Shown here: in pieces, positions 18,419 through 27,547 of the stretch
How the letters are laid out: each line of letters starts with the position of its first letter
How positions within the stretch are numbered: the first letter of the stretch is position 1
Source of the DNA: Litoribacterium kuwaitense
Lineage (GTDB): Bacteria; Bacillota; Bacilli; Bacillales; DSM-28697
NCBI RefSeq assembly: GCF_011058155.1
Contig: NZ_JAALFC010000009.1
Location: 1-64,000, forward strand
Reading direction: 5' to 3'
Length of the DNA stretch: 64,000 nucleotides
Program-made: the position numbers and the translations under genes
Notes under the pieces: generated by a model
Databases searched by the model: none
The model's input: the letters and a program-made list of their open reading frames with translations, nothing else
Told to the model about the DNA's origin: nothing

Positions 18419-18760
18419 TTGTCGGTTTCTACAGTTGGAACAATTGTTTTAGCCATCTTTTATCCTCTTCAAGGAATCGCGGATAGGTATCTTGACAAAT
18501 TTATAGTCATTGGAATATATGTTTTCCCAATTAATTTCACTTATGGCTTGCTCACTTCTTTCATTTCGTCATGGATATCCAAAAGCAATCTCTTCATCTC
18601 TTTATTGCTCCACTTATTATTTGGAGTTTGTTTCATGGTTGGTTTAATTATGTATGATAATTCTTTTGTTTTTGCGTCACCTTTTACCTTTCTCTTTCTT
18701 TTATTTGCTCTTACATTTTGGTTAGGCGATCTTATTTTCAAAAAAATTGGTATCAGCTAA
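18419..18760 (+). CDS. UPF0715-like small membrane protein, probable 5' frameshift
   Basis: Hydrophobic protein of about 113 aa with about four membrane segments. It resembles the UPF0715 family of Bacillus small membrane proteins (YGLLTSFISSWISK and LLHLLFGVCFMVG). Function is unknown. The TTG at 18419 has no ribosome site. A good site (GGAAGG) lies before GTG 18384, whose frame starts MKSLL but stops after nine codons; one extra base near 18397 would fuse it to the main frame. So either the gene carries a single-base deletion or it uses the weak TTG. Confidence 0.6.
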   Translation: MSVSTVGTIVLAIFYPLQGIADRYLDKFIVIGIYVFPINFTYGLLTSFISSWISKSNLFISLLLHLLFGVCFMVGLIMYDNSFVFASPFTFLFLLFALTFWLGDLIFKKIGIS

Positions 18761-19150
18761 TGATCCCTTCTAGTACAGCTTTTTTGAGAACCCGTCAAAA
18801 GACGCGGCTCCGGAGAACCAAGATGAACCATCCACTATGGCGAGGTATTTAATACGAAGGGTTGCTAATGATTGTTCAAATCACACCTTTTGATTGTAAA
18901 GTAATCGGTGAACATCATGAGTCTATGTACGAATACATACATAGGCTTTTTTATGATGGCTTAAACGATCACGAAACGCACTAATGTATTGCATAGTGGC
19001 TTATTTTTTTAATCATATTCATCACATTTGCCCATATGCTATCAGTGGATGTTCTAATGTCTTTCACCTAGGTATTTCGATGCTGGTCATCCGGTTCACT
19101 GGCAACATCGATATTCAGGAACAGCGTAATCAATAGAAAAGGGGGATTTG
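18761..19150. other. Intergenic region upstream of the sugar importer
   Basis: No gene seen apart from a 38-codon frame at 18868 that runs through a terminator-like hairpin and is probably chance. No promoter with two good boxes could be chosen for the importer operon downstream. Confidence 0.4.
18920..18952 (+). terminator. Terminator-like hairpin
   Basis: agtctatgta and tacataggct form a stem followed by six T residues. It resembles the hairpin at 17925-17958 (shared ctatgtac and cataggctt), as if the sequence between them had been inserted or the hairpin duplicated. Confidence 0.55.
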
Positions 19151-20158
19151 ATGAAGAAGGCGGGCTTCGTCGTCATGTGGGTAGCTTTCTTGATGGTGGT
19201 CGGACTAGCTGCATGTGGCGGTGGTCAATCACAAACGCAACCGCCGGCCAATGAGCCAACTGAAGGGGGAAATCAAACCCAAGGAGATTCAGAGACTGAG
19301 AAACATAAAGTAGGCATTTTAGCTCCTGCAGTGACGCATGGATGGGTCGCTGCTGTGGCATACCATGCTGATGAGCGTGCGCAAGAACTGTCTGATGAAA
19401 TAGATTACCAAATCCAAACGAGCAGCAATGCGGAGGAGATGACTTCGCAGCTCGATGATCTAATGACATGGGGCGCTGAAGCGATTGTCGCTTTTCCACA
19501 ATGGGAAGGCATGGAGATACCGATTCAGCGGGCCATTGACGAAGGGATTGAAGTCGTCAACTTTGATATTGCAATCGATGTAGACGGTGTTTACCGTGTT
19601 GCTGGAGACAACAAAGATATGGGCATTCAAGGCGCTCATTATATTGTAGACAAAATTGGCACGTCCGGAGAAGTTGTCGTGCTTGAGAATCCTTCCGCAG
19701 GGTCTGTGTCGGAGCTAAGAATCGAAGGATTTGAAGAAACAGTTGCCGAGATTGCTCCTGAGCTTAACGTACACAAGTATGCTTCTGAATTCACACGTGA
19801 AGCAGGTTTAAAAGATTTTGCCGATATTCTCACGAGTCGAGAGCAGATTGATGCTGTATTTTCAATAGATGATGAAACGTCAATAGGGGTTCTACAAGCG
19901 ATTAAAGAAGCAGGGAGAGAAAATATCCAAGTCGTGACGGGCGGTGGGGGAATGCAGGAATATTTTAACATGATGCCAGAAAACGATGATATTTGGATTC
20001 AATCGGCATTGTATAGCCCGGCGATGGTGAAGGATGCGATCGATGTCGCTGTGCAAGTGTTAAACGGAGAGGACGTTGAAAAGCAGACAATTATCCCTAC
20101 AACGGTCGTCGATCGCGAAAATTATGAAGACTTTCTCGATGATCAGTCCCCTTATTAA
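19151..20158 (+). CDS. Ribose-type sugar ABC transporter substrate-binding lipoprotein
   Basis: Periplasmic-binding-protein-like lipoprotein of the ribose/xylose/galactose class (335 aa). It has a lipobox ending at Cys22 (GLAAC), a Gln/Pro/Gly-rich linker, then KVGILAPAVTHGWVAAVAYH and the effector-pocket stretch VVNFDIAIDVDGVYRVAGD. It delivers a sugar to the ATPase and permease that follow. ATG 19151 follows GGGGG; the TTG just before it is unlikely. No sugar kinase, isomerase or regulator is adjacent, so the substrate cannot be inferred. Confidence 0.9.
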   Translation: MKKAGFVVMWVAFLMVVGLAACGGGQSQTQPPANEPTEGGNQTQGDSETEKHKVGILAPAVTHGWVAAVAYHADERAQELSDEIDYQIQTSSNAEEMTSQLDDLMTWGAEAIVAFPQWEGMEIPIQRAIDEGIEVVNFDIAIDVDGVYRVAGDNKDMGIQGAHYIVDKIGTSGEVVVLENPSAGSVSELRIEGFEETVAEIAPELNVHKYASEFTREAGLKDFADILTSREQIDAVFSIDDETSIGVLQAIKEAGRENIQVVTGGGGMQEYFNMMPENDDIWIQSALYSPAMVKDAIDVAVQVLNGEDVEKQTIIPTTVVDRENYEDFLDDQSPY

Positions 20159-20229
20159 AATGCTTGTCTGATAAGAGGGGGATCGTCGTTTTGATCCCCT
20201 TTCATTACGTCATTTATGGAAGTGATTCG

Positions 20230-21744
20230 ATGATCGTTGAAATGAAAAATATGAAGAAAGCGTTTGGGCAAAATATCGTCTTAGATGATGTTTCAATAAC
20301 GGTGCAAGCGGGGCAAATTGTTGCCTTGCTCGGTGAAAATGGGGCAGGCAAATCAACATTAATGAATATTCTCGGTGGAGTTCATACCGCTGATGAAGGA
20401 ACCATCAAGTTGGACGGCAAAGAGGTGCGTTTTGCCACACCGGCTGAGTCACAGGAGGCAGGCATCGCTTTTATTCATCAAGAGTTAAACTTAATCAATG
20501 ACCTTCCAATTTATGAAAATATGTTTTTAGGCAGGGAGCTAAAAACGAAACATGGCTTTTTAGCGTTAGAAGAAATGATTAAAGAAACGGAAGATATGTT
20601 TAGACGTATGCAGGTTGATTTAGATCCAAGAATGATGGTGCGCGATTTGGATCAATCGTATAAGCAAATCATCGAAATTTGTCGTGCGATGTTGAGCGAG
20701 GCAGCGGTCATTATTATGGATGAACCGACGACGTCTTTGACGGATCAAGAAATCGAGCGCGTATTTCAGATGATGGACTTGTTAAAAGCACATGAGGTCG
20801 GGATGATCTTTATTTCTCATAAACTCAAGGAAGTCATGGAAATCTGTGATCATTATGTTGTGCTTCGAGATGGACAACTCGTCGCGAAAGGGCAAGTTTC
20901 GGATGTGACTAGTGTGGATTTGGCGCATGCGATGGTCGGTTACGATGTGAGAACGGAGCGGCTCACTAGAAATCAAGCCATTGGTGATGAGGTTTTACGT
21001 TTAGAAGGTTTGACTGCTGACCGTGTGTTTCGTGACGTTCATTTTTCGCTCAATGCGGGGGAAATTGTTGGCGTCACAGGGTTGTTAGGCGACGGTCGCA
21101 GCGAGCTTTTTCAAGCCGTCTTCGGTGCTTATCCCGTGACATCGGGAAAAGTGTATATCAATGGAAAAGAACGTACCATTAAGAGCACTCGCCAAGCAAT
21201 GGATGAGGGCATCGCCTATTTACCACGAAATCGTAAGGAAAACGCCATTTTAAAAGATATGAATATTCTTGAAAATGCATCCATACCTACATGGACGCGT
21301 TTTTCAACTTACGGCGTGATTCATCAGAAAGCACATGTTAAAACATTTTCTAGCCTGCGTACGTCATTACGAATAAAAATGAATGCTCTCACGGATAGAA
21401 TCACGAGTCTCTCCGGCGGCAATCAGCAAAAAGTCATGCTTGCGAAATGGCTAGCCACAAATCCGCAGCTGCTTATATTAGATAATCCTACACAAGGGGT
21501 CGATGTCGGGGGAAAGGAAGATATTTACGACATCATTCTCAAACTAGCCGAGGAGCAAATGGCGATCATCGTTCTTTCGAGCGAAGCGCAAGAAATCATC
21601 CGCCTATGCGATCGAGCTGTCGTCATGTATCAAGGCACTATCCAAGGAGAAGTCAGCAGGGAAGAGATGAATGAGCAAAACATGATGCATTTAGCAACGG
21701 GAGGCGCTTTTCACATCCAAAAAGAGGAGGAAACGGACGCATGA
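20230..21744 (+). CDS. Ribose-type sugar ABC transporter ATP-binding protein
   Basis: Double-domain ATPase of the RbsA/MglA/XylG class (504 aa). Domain 1 has a perfect Walker A (GENGAGKST) and Walker B (VIIMDEPTTS). Domain 2 has a degenerate Walker A (GLLGDGRSE), as is normal for the class, a signature motif (SLSGGNQQKV) and LLILDNPTQG. ATG 20230 is chosen because GGAAG lies just upstream and the protein then begins where homologues do; an in-frame ATG 20164 is too far upstream. The stop overlaps the next start. Confidence 0.92.
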   Translation: MIVEMKNMKKAFGQNIVLDDVSITVQAGQIVALLGENGAGKSTLMNILGGVHTADEGTIKLDGKEVRFATPAESQEAGIAFIHQELNLINDLPIYENMFLGRELKTKHGFLALEEMIKETEDMFRRMQVDLDPRMMVRDLDQSYKQIIEICRAMLSEAAVIIMDEPTTSLTDQEIERVFQMMDLLKAHEVGMIFISHKLKEVMEICDHYVVLRDGQLVAKGQVSDVTSVDLAHAMVGYDVRTERLTRNQAIGDEVLRLEGLTADRVFRDVHFSLNAGEIVGVTGLLGDGRSELFQAVFGAYPVTSGKVYINGKERTIKSTRQAMDEGIAYLPRNRKENAILKDMNILENASIPTWTRFSTYGVIHQKAHVKTFSSLRTSLRIKMNALTDRITSLSGGNQQKVMLAKWLATNPQLLILDNPTQGVDVGGKEDIYDIILKLAEEQMAIIVLSSEAQEIIRLCDRAVVMYQGTIQGEVSREEMNEQNMMHLATGGAFHIQKEEETDA

Positions 21745-22769
21745 CTCACATTCATCCCATCAAATGGTTTAAACGAAAATGGACGAATGAGCCTTTATTT
21801 AGCACGTTTGTTGCGTTAGTGATCATGGTCATCCTCCAAACGTTTGTGCTCGGATTTAATTATGATTCGTTTGGGGAATGGTTTCATGCTTGGACCAATA
21901 ACTGGATTAATATATTGCGCAATAATGCAGGAATTGGGATCATTGCTTTAGGAATGACTTTTATCATTATGACAGAAGGTATTGACCTAGCTGTCGGGTC
22001 AACACTCGTAGCTGTCGGTGCTTTTACGATGATGCTAATCGATACTGGAACGAAAGGTTTATTAGGGGCCATCGGCCTATCGGGGATGCCTGCTTTTGTA
22101 TTGGCCATTGTTTTAGCATTGCTATTCGGTGCTTTTTTAGGTGCGGTGAATGGTGGGACGGTCACGAAAGGAATGGTGCCGCCATTTATTGCGACATTAG
22201 GTGCGATGATGGTGTATCGTAGTGTGACACAGCATTTTATGCAAGGATATAATCCATCGGTGCCCATTGAATTTACGCAAATCGCTAATTTTACATTTGG
22301 CGATTATATGGTCATGCCAATTTTATACTGGCTGGTCGTCGCGTTTATATTATACTATGTGTCCAAACGAACGATCTTTGGCAGACAGATCATTGCTGTG
22401 GGCTCTAACCAACGCGCCGCTCGTTTATCAGGTATCAATGTAAACAGAGTGAAAGTGTACGTTTACTCTTTGATGGGGCTTCTCGTCGCGATCGCGGCGA
22501 TTATTCAAGTATCAAGAATTGGTTCAATGGATTTCTCTAACGCAGGTCGAGGGATGGAAATGGACGCCATTGCTGCGGCGGTTGTCGGTGGAACGAGCAT
22601 GAGCGGTGGACGAGGGTTTATTTTAGGTACGGTGTACGGGATGCTGATCATTGCTGTCATGAATAATTTATTAAACTTGTTTGGTGTCCCACCTTTTTTA
22701 AGAGAGGCTTTCAAAGGGTTTATTGTCGTTGCTGCTGTGTTGCTGCAAAAGAAGCAACAGGATTATTAG
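21741..22769 (+). CDS. Ribose-type sugar ABC transporter permease
   Basis: RbsC/XylH-class permease of 342 aa with many hydrophobic helices. It shows the class features GMTFIIMTEGIDLAVGSTLV and AAAVVGGTSMSGGRGFILGT. It starts at ATG 21741, overlapping the stop of the ATPase gene. This is the last gene of a three-gene operon that ends at the terminator at 22801. Confidence 0.92.
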   Translation: MTHIHPIKWFKRKWTNEPLFSTFVALVIMVILQTFVLGFNYDSFGEWFHAWTNNWINILRNNAGIGIIALGMTFIIMTEGIDLAVGSTLVAVGAFTMMLIDTGTKGLLGAIGLSGMPAFVLAIVLALLFGAFLGAVNGGTVTKGMVPPFIATLGAMMVYRSVTQHFMQGYNPSVPIEFTQIANFTFGDYMVMPILYWLVVAFILYYVSKRTIFGRQIIAVGSNQRAARLSGINVNRVKVYVYSLMGLLVAIAAIIQVSRIGSMDFSNAGRGMEMDAIAAAVVGGTSMSGGRGFILGTVYGMLIIAVMNNLLNLFGVPPFLREAFKGFIVVAAVLLQKKQQDY

Positions 22770-22800
22770 AAAAAATTGTGAACATAGAGTATGAACGGTA

Positions 22801-22844
22801 AAGGATCTTTAAACGAACACGACCTCTGTTTAAAGTCCTTTTTA
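22801..22844 (+). terminator. Terminator of the sugar importer operon
   Basis: aaggatctttaaac and gtttaaagtccttt form a near-perfect stem followed by T residues. Confidence 0.8.
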
Positions 22845-22966
22845 CTTTTCTATAGCAAGTATATTATATAATGAAAAGAAAATTCAGACTATAAATATTA
22901 TATTTTTCATCTTACAATAAAGCTCCTTGAAGGAAAATAAGGTCACATTTTTTAAGGAGTGTACGT

Positions 22967-24292
22967 ATGGAGAAATCCTCCACGAAAAGAACACTGTTCA
23001 TATTGGCATGGCCGATTTTAATCGAGCTGTTGATGCTTCGCCTCATGGGAGTCTTCGACACGCTTATGCTTAGTCAATTTTCGGATCAGGCCGCAGCAGC
23101 TGTCGGTTTTTCCAACCAAGTGTTAATGACAGCTGGGGTCTTTTTATCAGTCATTTCCATGGGGACCATCATTGTCGTTTCACAGTATCTAGGCGCCAAT
23201 GATGTAAAAGGTGCCCATGAAGTCGCGCGTGTTGCTTTAACGAGCAATATGCTTGTCGGACTCGTTGTAGGTGTTGGACTCGTTGTGTTCACTCCGTCAA
23301 TTGTAGATTGGCTTCACCTTCCCGAAGAGCTTCAAAAAGAAGGTGTTCAGTATATTGCAATCGTCGGTGGAGGATTTTTTCTACAAGGGTTAATGGTTAC
23401 GTTTTCGGCGTTATTTAAGTCTCATGGACTCACGAAAATGACGATGTATATGATGCTCGGTGTCAATGTTTTAAACTTAATCGGCAACGCCATTGTTCTT
23501 TTTGGTCTCTTCGGTGTTCCCGTCTTTGGGGTTGCTGGTGTTGCGTGGGTCACAGTTGTTAGCCGCGGCGTTGGTGTGCTCGTGTTTATTGTTCTTCTTT
23601 ATCATAAGCTACACTTGAAAAGACCGCTGTTTACATTACAATTACGTTCAAAATATATGAAATCACTCTTTAGAATTGGAGCGCCTTCGTCTGTGGATGC
23701 AGTAGCATGGAATGGACATATGCTCGTTATTACTGTATTGATGGCGATGCTCGGGACGGTTGCACTAACGTCAAATGTGTATGCCAACAATTTAAAAATG
23801 CTGATTACGATGTTTGCCGGAGCGATTGGTCAAGGAACGCTGCTATTGATTGCGAGGGATGTAGGCGCCGCTCAATTGGAGGTAGCGTTCCGTCGCACGA
23901 AGGTGATTTTAAACATCGCTCTGGTGCTTGTGTTCACGACTGCTGTATTGATGGCACTGTTTTCTCGGCCCTTACTTACGGTTTTCTCGAGCAATCTTGA
24001 AATCATTCGTACAGGAAGTCAGCTGTTAATGGTAGCAATTATTCTGGAGCTCGGCCGTTCCTTTAACCTCGTTTATAATAATGCGCTTAAGGCGGCGAAA
24101 GATGTAGATTATCCGATGGTCGTGAATATTCTTGGCATGTGGTGCATCAGCGTTCCTTTTGCCTTTATTTTCGGGATGCAATGGGGCTTGGGTGTCGTCG
24201 GCATCTGGCTTGCCTTCACAGTAGATGAATGGATACGCGGCTTACTATTGCGGCGCCGCTGGATGACAAAGCATGCACCGGCAAATAAATAA
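22967..24292 (+). CDS. MATE-family efflux transporter
   Basis: Multidrug and toxic-compound extrusion protein (441 aa) with twelve expected helices in two similar halves. The start IEKSS-like tail then ILAWPILIELLMLRLMGVFD and DTLMLSQFSDQAAAAVGFSN fit the NorM/DinF type. It would exchange a cationic compound for sodium or protons. AAGGAG lies 9 bases before ATG 22967. It is convergent with the alpha/beta hydrolase; its substrate is unknown. Confidence 0.9.
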   Translation: MEKSSTKRTLFILAWPILIELLMLRLMGVFDTLMLSQFSDQAAAAVGFSNQVLMTAGVFLSVISMGTIIVVSQYLGANDVKGAHEVARVALTSNMLVGLVVGVGLVVFTPSIVDWLHLPEELQKEGVQYIAIVGGGFFLQGLMVTFSALFKSHGLTKMTMYMMLGVNVLNLIGNAIVLFGLFGVPVFGVAGVAWVTVVSRGVGVLVFIVLLYHKLHLKRPLFTLQLRSKYMKSLFRIGAPSSVDAVAWNGHMLVITVLMAMLGTVALTSNVYANNLKMLITMFAGAIGQGTLLLIARDVGAAQLEVAFRRTKVILNIALVLVFTTAVLMALFSRPLLTVFSSNLEIIRTGSQLLMVAIILELGRSFNLVYNNALKAAKDVDYPMVVNILGMWCISVPFAFIFGMQWGLGVVGIWLAFTVDEWIRGLLLRRRWMTKHAPANK

Positions 24293-24310
24293 GCTGTGTG
24301 TCGAGATCTT

Positions 24311-25189
24311 TTACGTGTTCCGCTTACGGATCGGATACTGTTGTAGAAATGCCAATGCATATTGATCTGTTTGCTCAGACCCTTTCCCGAGCCAAAGCAG
24401 ATGGCCCCACGTATGAACAGGCTGACAAGTGGCTTTAGGGATGTGTTCGCCTGCGTATGTCGAGTGTGCAGGGCTGACCGCACCATCATGAGGACTGTAC
24501 AAAAGGAGTGTTGGGCACTGCACACGCTTCAAATCTTTAGTCGTCACTTCCTTCGTTTGTTTGAGGTCAATCATAAACCCGTGAAAAGACCTTTGCCGGT
24601 CAATCATTTCCTTCATCTTAAATAAGTCATCGGGCAGCGTTTGTCTTTTTACCTCCACCCTTGATAAGGTTGTAAAAGAGGTGGCCATCATTGGAAACAT
24701 CAATTTTGGGAACCATTGAAAAAACCGCGCATTTAGCGACCATACCCATTTCTCAATCGGTGAACGAAACATCCCTTGAGCGATATAAAAAAGCAAATGC
24801 TTTCTCGTAAGCCATTCGCCTGTAACGGCACTTTCAAGCAGTAAGCTTTGTGTGAGCGTTGGGTAATTTGCAGCAAAGAGAATGGCGCTTGGTCCACCTG
24901 CTGAAATGCCAAGGATATGAACTTGATCGATATGTAACTGGATCAGGAGGCGACGATACAAAGAAATCGTTTCTGCCAAACTGTTGCTAGCAGGCTTGCT
25001 TGAACCGCGGTAGCCCATGCGAGAAGGCGTGATGATTTGGTAGCCTTGTTCTACGAGAGCCTCATACCCGAATGTCTCTAAACAGTTGGAATGACCGCCG
25101 TGAAAGGCTAAAATCGGCTCACCTGCGCCGACGATACTGTATTCAATGGTGTGATTGTCTACTGTCGTTGTAAACACTTGATGCTGCAT
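24311..25189 (-). CDS. Alpha/beta-fold hydrolase
   Basis: Cytoplasmic hydrolase of 292 aa. The oxyanion region is AFHGGHSN, the nucleophile elbow GISAGGPS, the acid residue in YSPHDGAVSP and the catalytic His in HTWGHLLWLG. It is an esterase, epoxide-hydrolase or lactonase-like enzyme of unknown substrate. AGGAGG lies 8 bases before ATG 25189. It starts 13 bp after the ktrB stop and is probably co-transcribed with it. Confidence 0.88.
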   Translation of the reverse strand: MQHQVFTTTVDNHTIEYSIVGAGEPILAFHGGHSNCLETFGYEALVEQGYQIITPSRMGYRGSSKPASNSLAETISLYRRLLIQLHIDQVHILGISAGGPSAILFAANYPTLTQSLLLESAVTGEWLTRKHLLFYIAQGMFRSPIEKWVWSLNARFFQWFPKLMFPMMATSFTTLSRVEVKRQTLPDDLFKMKEMIDRQRSFHGFMIDLKQTKEVTTKDLKRVQCPTLLLYSPHDGAVSPAHSTYAGEHIPKATCQPVHTWGHLLWLGKGSEQTDQYALAFLQQYPIRKRNT

Positions 25190-25202
25190 AAAGATGACCT
25201 CC

Positions 25203-26528
25203 TTATTTAACCAGCGAGAATGCTTTCTTTCGGATAACGAATTGGTGCGTTATCTTTTTTGCAAAAGAAAAAGCTAACGTGAGCGGACCGATTTTGCCGA
25301 GAAACATAATAAACACGATGATCAGCTTGCCGACAACTGATAAATCCGCTGTCATCCCCATCGATATCCCAACCGTCCCGAAGGCTGAAACGACCTCAAA
25401 TAAAATATGCAAAAGACTTTTTCGTTCTGTCATTGTTAATACGAGGGTAGCAGCAAAGATAAATAGAACACTAATGGTTGCTATGGCAAGTGATTTTAAC
25501 AACAGTGGTGGAGGAATGGTTTTGCGAAATACGACGATGTCACTGCGTCCTTTCAAGAATGTACTAGCAGCCAGAATAATGATGACAAATGTCGTTAACT
25601 TGATCCCTCCACCTGTTGAGGCACTACCAGCGCCAACAAACATGAAGAGAAGCATGAGCCAAAGCGTTGTATGCTCCAGTTGACCGATTTCAATTGTATT
25701 AAATCCAGCTGTACGTGTCGTCACGCCTTGAAAATAGGAAGCCCAGAGCTTATCTGTCAGACTGAGTGGTCCGAGGGTACTTTGGTTATTCCATTCAAAA
25801 AGTAAGACGAGCAAAAAAGCGATCACATTTATTCCTAGCGTTCCAATGAGCATGAGTTTTGTGTGAAGAGATAACAATTTAAATGATTTCGACTGAAATA
25901 AATCGGATAATACGGTAAAACCGATTCCACCAATGATAAACGAGAAAGAAATGACCGTGTTGATCAGTGGGTCACCGACATAACGTGATAGGCTGTCTGA
26001 CCAGATCGAAAACCCAGCGTTGTTAAAGGCAGAGATGGAATGGAAAATGCTGACGTAAATCCCTTTCATCCAGCCGAATTCAGGAACAAAACGAAATGCA
26101 AGAGCCACCATAGCAGCACTTTCAATCGTCACAGAAAAGAAGAATAGCTTTTTGACAAGTCGTACGAGTCCAGAGAAAGTGGATTGGTTAAGCGCCTGTT
26201 GAATCATCAGGCGTTCTGAGATGCCGATTCTTTTTCCAAGCATTAAAAAGATAAGCACAGCTACGGACATGATGCCAAGACCACCGATTTGTATTAAGAA
26301 AAGAATGACGATTTGGCCGAAAAGTGTAAATGCACTCCCTGTATCAACGGTGATCAGACCAGTGACAGTCACCGCTGAGGTCGCAGTAAAAAGCGCATCT
26401 ACCCAAGAAAGGGATTCGGTCGTTGCTAAAGGCGTTTTTAGCAACAGCATTCCTGCACCAATCAAGACGGCAAACGAAAGAACAAGAACTTGTGGTGGTG
26501 ACAATGATTTAAGCCGGTTTAATTTCAC
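25203..26528 (-). CDS. ktrB: Potassium uptake channel subunit KtrB/KtrD (TrkH family)
   Basis: Membrane K+ translocation subunit of a Ktr system (441 aa). It shows the four-fold pore-loop pattern of Trk/Ktr proteins: TATSAVTVTGLITVDTG, HSISAFNNAGFSIWS, GVTTRTAGFNTIE and SAFGTVGISMGMT. It requires a cytoplasmic KtrA or KtrC ring subunit, not encoded nearby, so it may be the KtrD-type paralogue. GTG 26528 follows AAGGAG. A c-di-AMP riboswitch sits in its leader, matching the known control of Ktr by c-di-AMP in Bacillus. Confidence 0.92.
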   Translation of the reverse strand: MKLNRLKSLSPPQVLVLSFAVLIGAGMLLLKTPLATTESLSWVDALFTATSAVTVTGLITVDTGSAFTLFGQIVILFLIQIGGLGIMSVAVLIFLMLGKRIGISERLMIQQALNQSTFSGLVRLVKKLFFFSVTIESAAMVALAFRFVPEFGWMKGIYVSIFHSISAFNNAGFSIWSDSLSRYVGDPLINTVISFSFIIGGIGFTVLSDLFQSKSFKLLSLHTKLMLIGTLGINVIAFLLVLLFEWNNQSTLGPLSLTDKLWASYFQGVTTRTAGFNTIEIGQLEHTTLWLMLLFMFVGAGSASTGGGIKLTTFVIIILAASTFLKGRSDIVVFRKTIPPPLLLKSLAIATISVLFIFAATLVLTMTERKSLLHILFEVVSAFGTVGISMGMTADLSVVGKLIIVFIMFLGKIGPLTLAFSFAKKITHQFVIRKKAFSLVK

Positions 26529-26663
26529 GGTGCTCCTTCTTTCTGCTCAGACTTCATGCTAAAAATATGCAAGCCTCTTAATAAGAGAAAACGTAAAAAA
26601 GCTGCGAGAAAGAATCCCACGGCTTGCCGTTAGTTAAAAAAAACCTGCTTTTTAGGCACGCTG

Positions 26664-26815
26664 AGCTTCTTCTCTTGAAACGCTGACGAGGTTAGCTGTC
26701 GGATTCGGGTGTTAAGAGTCACCCTACCATGCGTGCATGGATTCACCCCGAGCGACACAGCTGTGCCGCGAAAGTGGGTCCCCCGCATCCTGAAAGGATT
26801 TAAGCGGTTAATAGA
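26664..26815 (-). ncRNA. ydaO/yuaA-type c-di-AMP riboswitch
   Basis: On the minus strand the leader of ktrB holds the conserved blocks of the ydaO motif in order. These are ccgcttaaatcc, gcgggggaccca, ggggtgaatcc, then cgaatccgacagctaacctc and gcgtttcaagag. Ligand binding by this class turns expression off, and K+ transporter genes are typical targets. A run of eight T residues on the minus strand (26643-26636) just after the aptamer may belong to the terminator of the expression platform, though I could not draw a strong stem for it. Confidence 0.9.
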
Positions 26816-26838
26816 AGGTTGTTATGGTTGATGAAATG

Positions 26839-26867
26839 ATTGTACGCCTAGAAGAAAAAGCTGTCAA
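26839..26867 (-). promoter_or_regulatory. Sigma-A promoter of the riboswitch-ktrB unit
   Basis: On the minus strand TTGACA (26867-26862), a 17-base spacer and TACAAT (26844-26839), placing the transcript start just ahead of the aptamer. Confidence 0.85.
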
Positions 26868-26906
26868 TATAAACTTTTAAGAATAGGCTTGGTTCGTGCA
26901 GTGCAA

Positions 26907-27530
26907 TCAGTCTTGCAGATGTTTCTTTAAAACATACGGGTTGCCTTCTTCATAAAAACGCCATGGATAATGAACGGCGTCGCCGCTATTCTCAATGCCG
27001 ATACGCTTTGAAGTTCGTACAGCTCCTCCTCGTCCATCGGAGATATAGAGGGGAGGCGTGGTTAAATCAAGGTGATTATGGGCGTCACGCGAAATGGCAA
27101 GTGCTTGCGTCAGCTTGCCAGGACCGTTGGTTAACTGAATACGTTTAGCCTTGGATAGTTCTTCCCAACTTTTTTGGAAGCGCAGCTTTGCCATCTCATC
27201 TATTCCCATCAACGGTTCGACACTTCGTAGGAGAACGCCCTCAGGATAGCCCTCACCACGCGTCACACAGTTCATACAATGGTGCAATCCATAGCTAATG
27301 TATACATACGCATGGCCGGCTGGACCGTACATCGCTTCATTCCGGGGCGTGCGCCGGTTATTATACGTGTGAGAAGCTTTGTCTTCAGGTCCTTTGTATG
27401 CTTCCACTTCAACGATTCGTCCAATCAGCCGTTTGCCACTAGGAGCTTCATGGACGAGCTGTTTTCCAATCAGCTCTTCAGCAACTTCGAGCGTAGGCCG
27501 TTCATAAAATGAGCGTGGAAGTGGTTCCAT
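26907..27530 (-). CDS. DNA-3-methyladenine glycosylase (AAG/MPG family)
   Basis: Base-excision repair enzyme of 207 aa that removes alkylated purines. The family motifs are LIGKQLVHE, GRIVEVEAYKGPEDKASHTY with the catalytic Glu, RTPRNEAMYGPAGHAYVYIS, and NGPGKLTQAL. The length is typical of the bacterial enzyme. GAGGAGG lies upstream of ATG 27530. It follows the exonuclease gene by 17 bp on the same strand, so the two form a small DNA-repair unit. Confidence 0.92.
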   Translation of the reverse strand: MEPLPRSFYERPTLEVAEELIGKQLVHEAPSGKRLIGRIVEVEAYKGPEDKASHTYNNRRTPRNEAMYGPAGHAYVYISYGLHHCMNCVTRGEGYPEGVLLRSVEPLMGIDEMAKLRFQKSWEELSKAKRIQLTNGPGKLTQALAISRDAHNHLDLTTPPLYISDGRGGAVRTSKRIGIENSGDAVHYPWRFYEEGNPYVLKKHLQD

Positions 27531-27547
27531 GAAAAAATTCCTCCTCG

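Noticed and set aside
18868-18984. 38-codon frame overlapping the hairpin at 18920
   Set aside because: Runs straight through a terminator-like structure and has no ribosome site.
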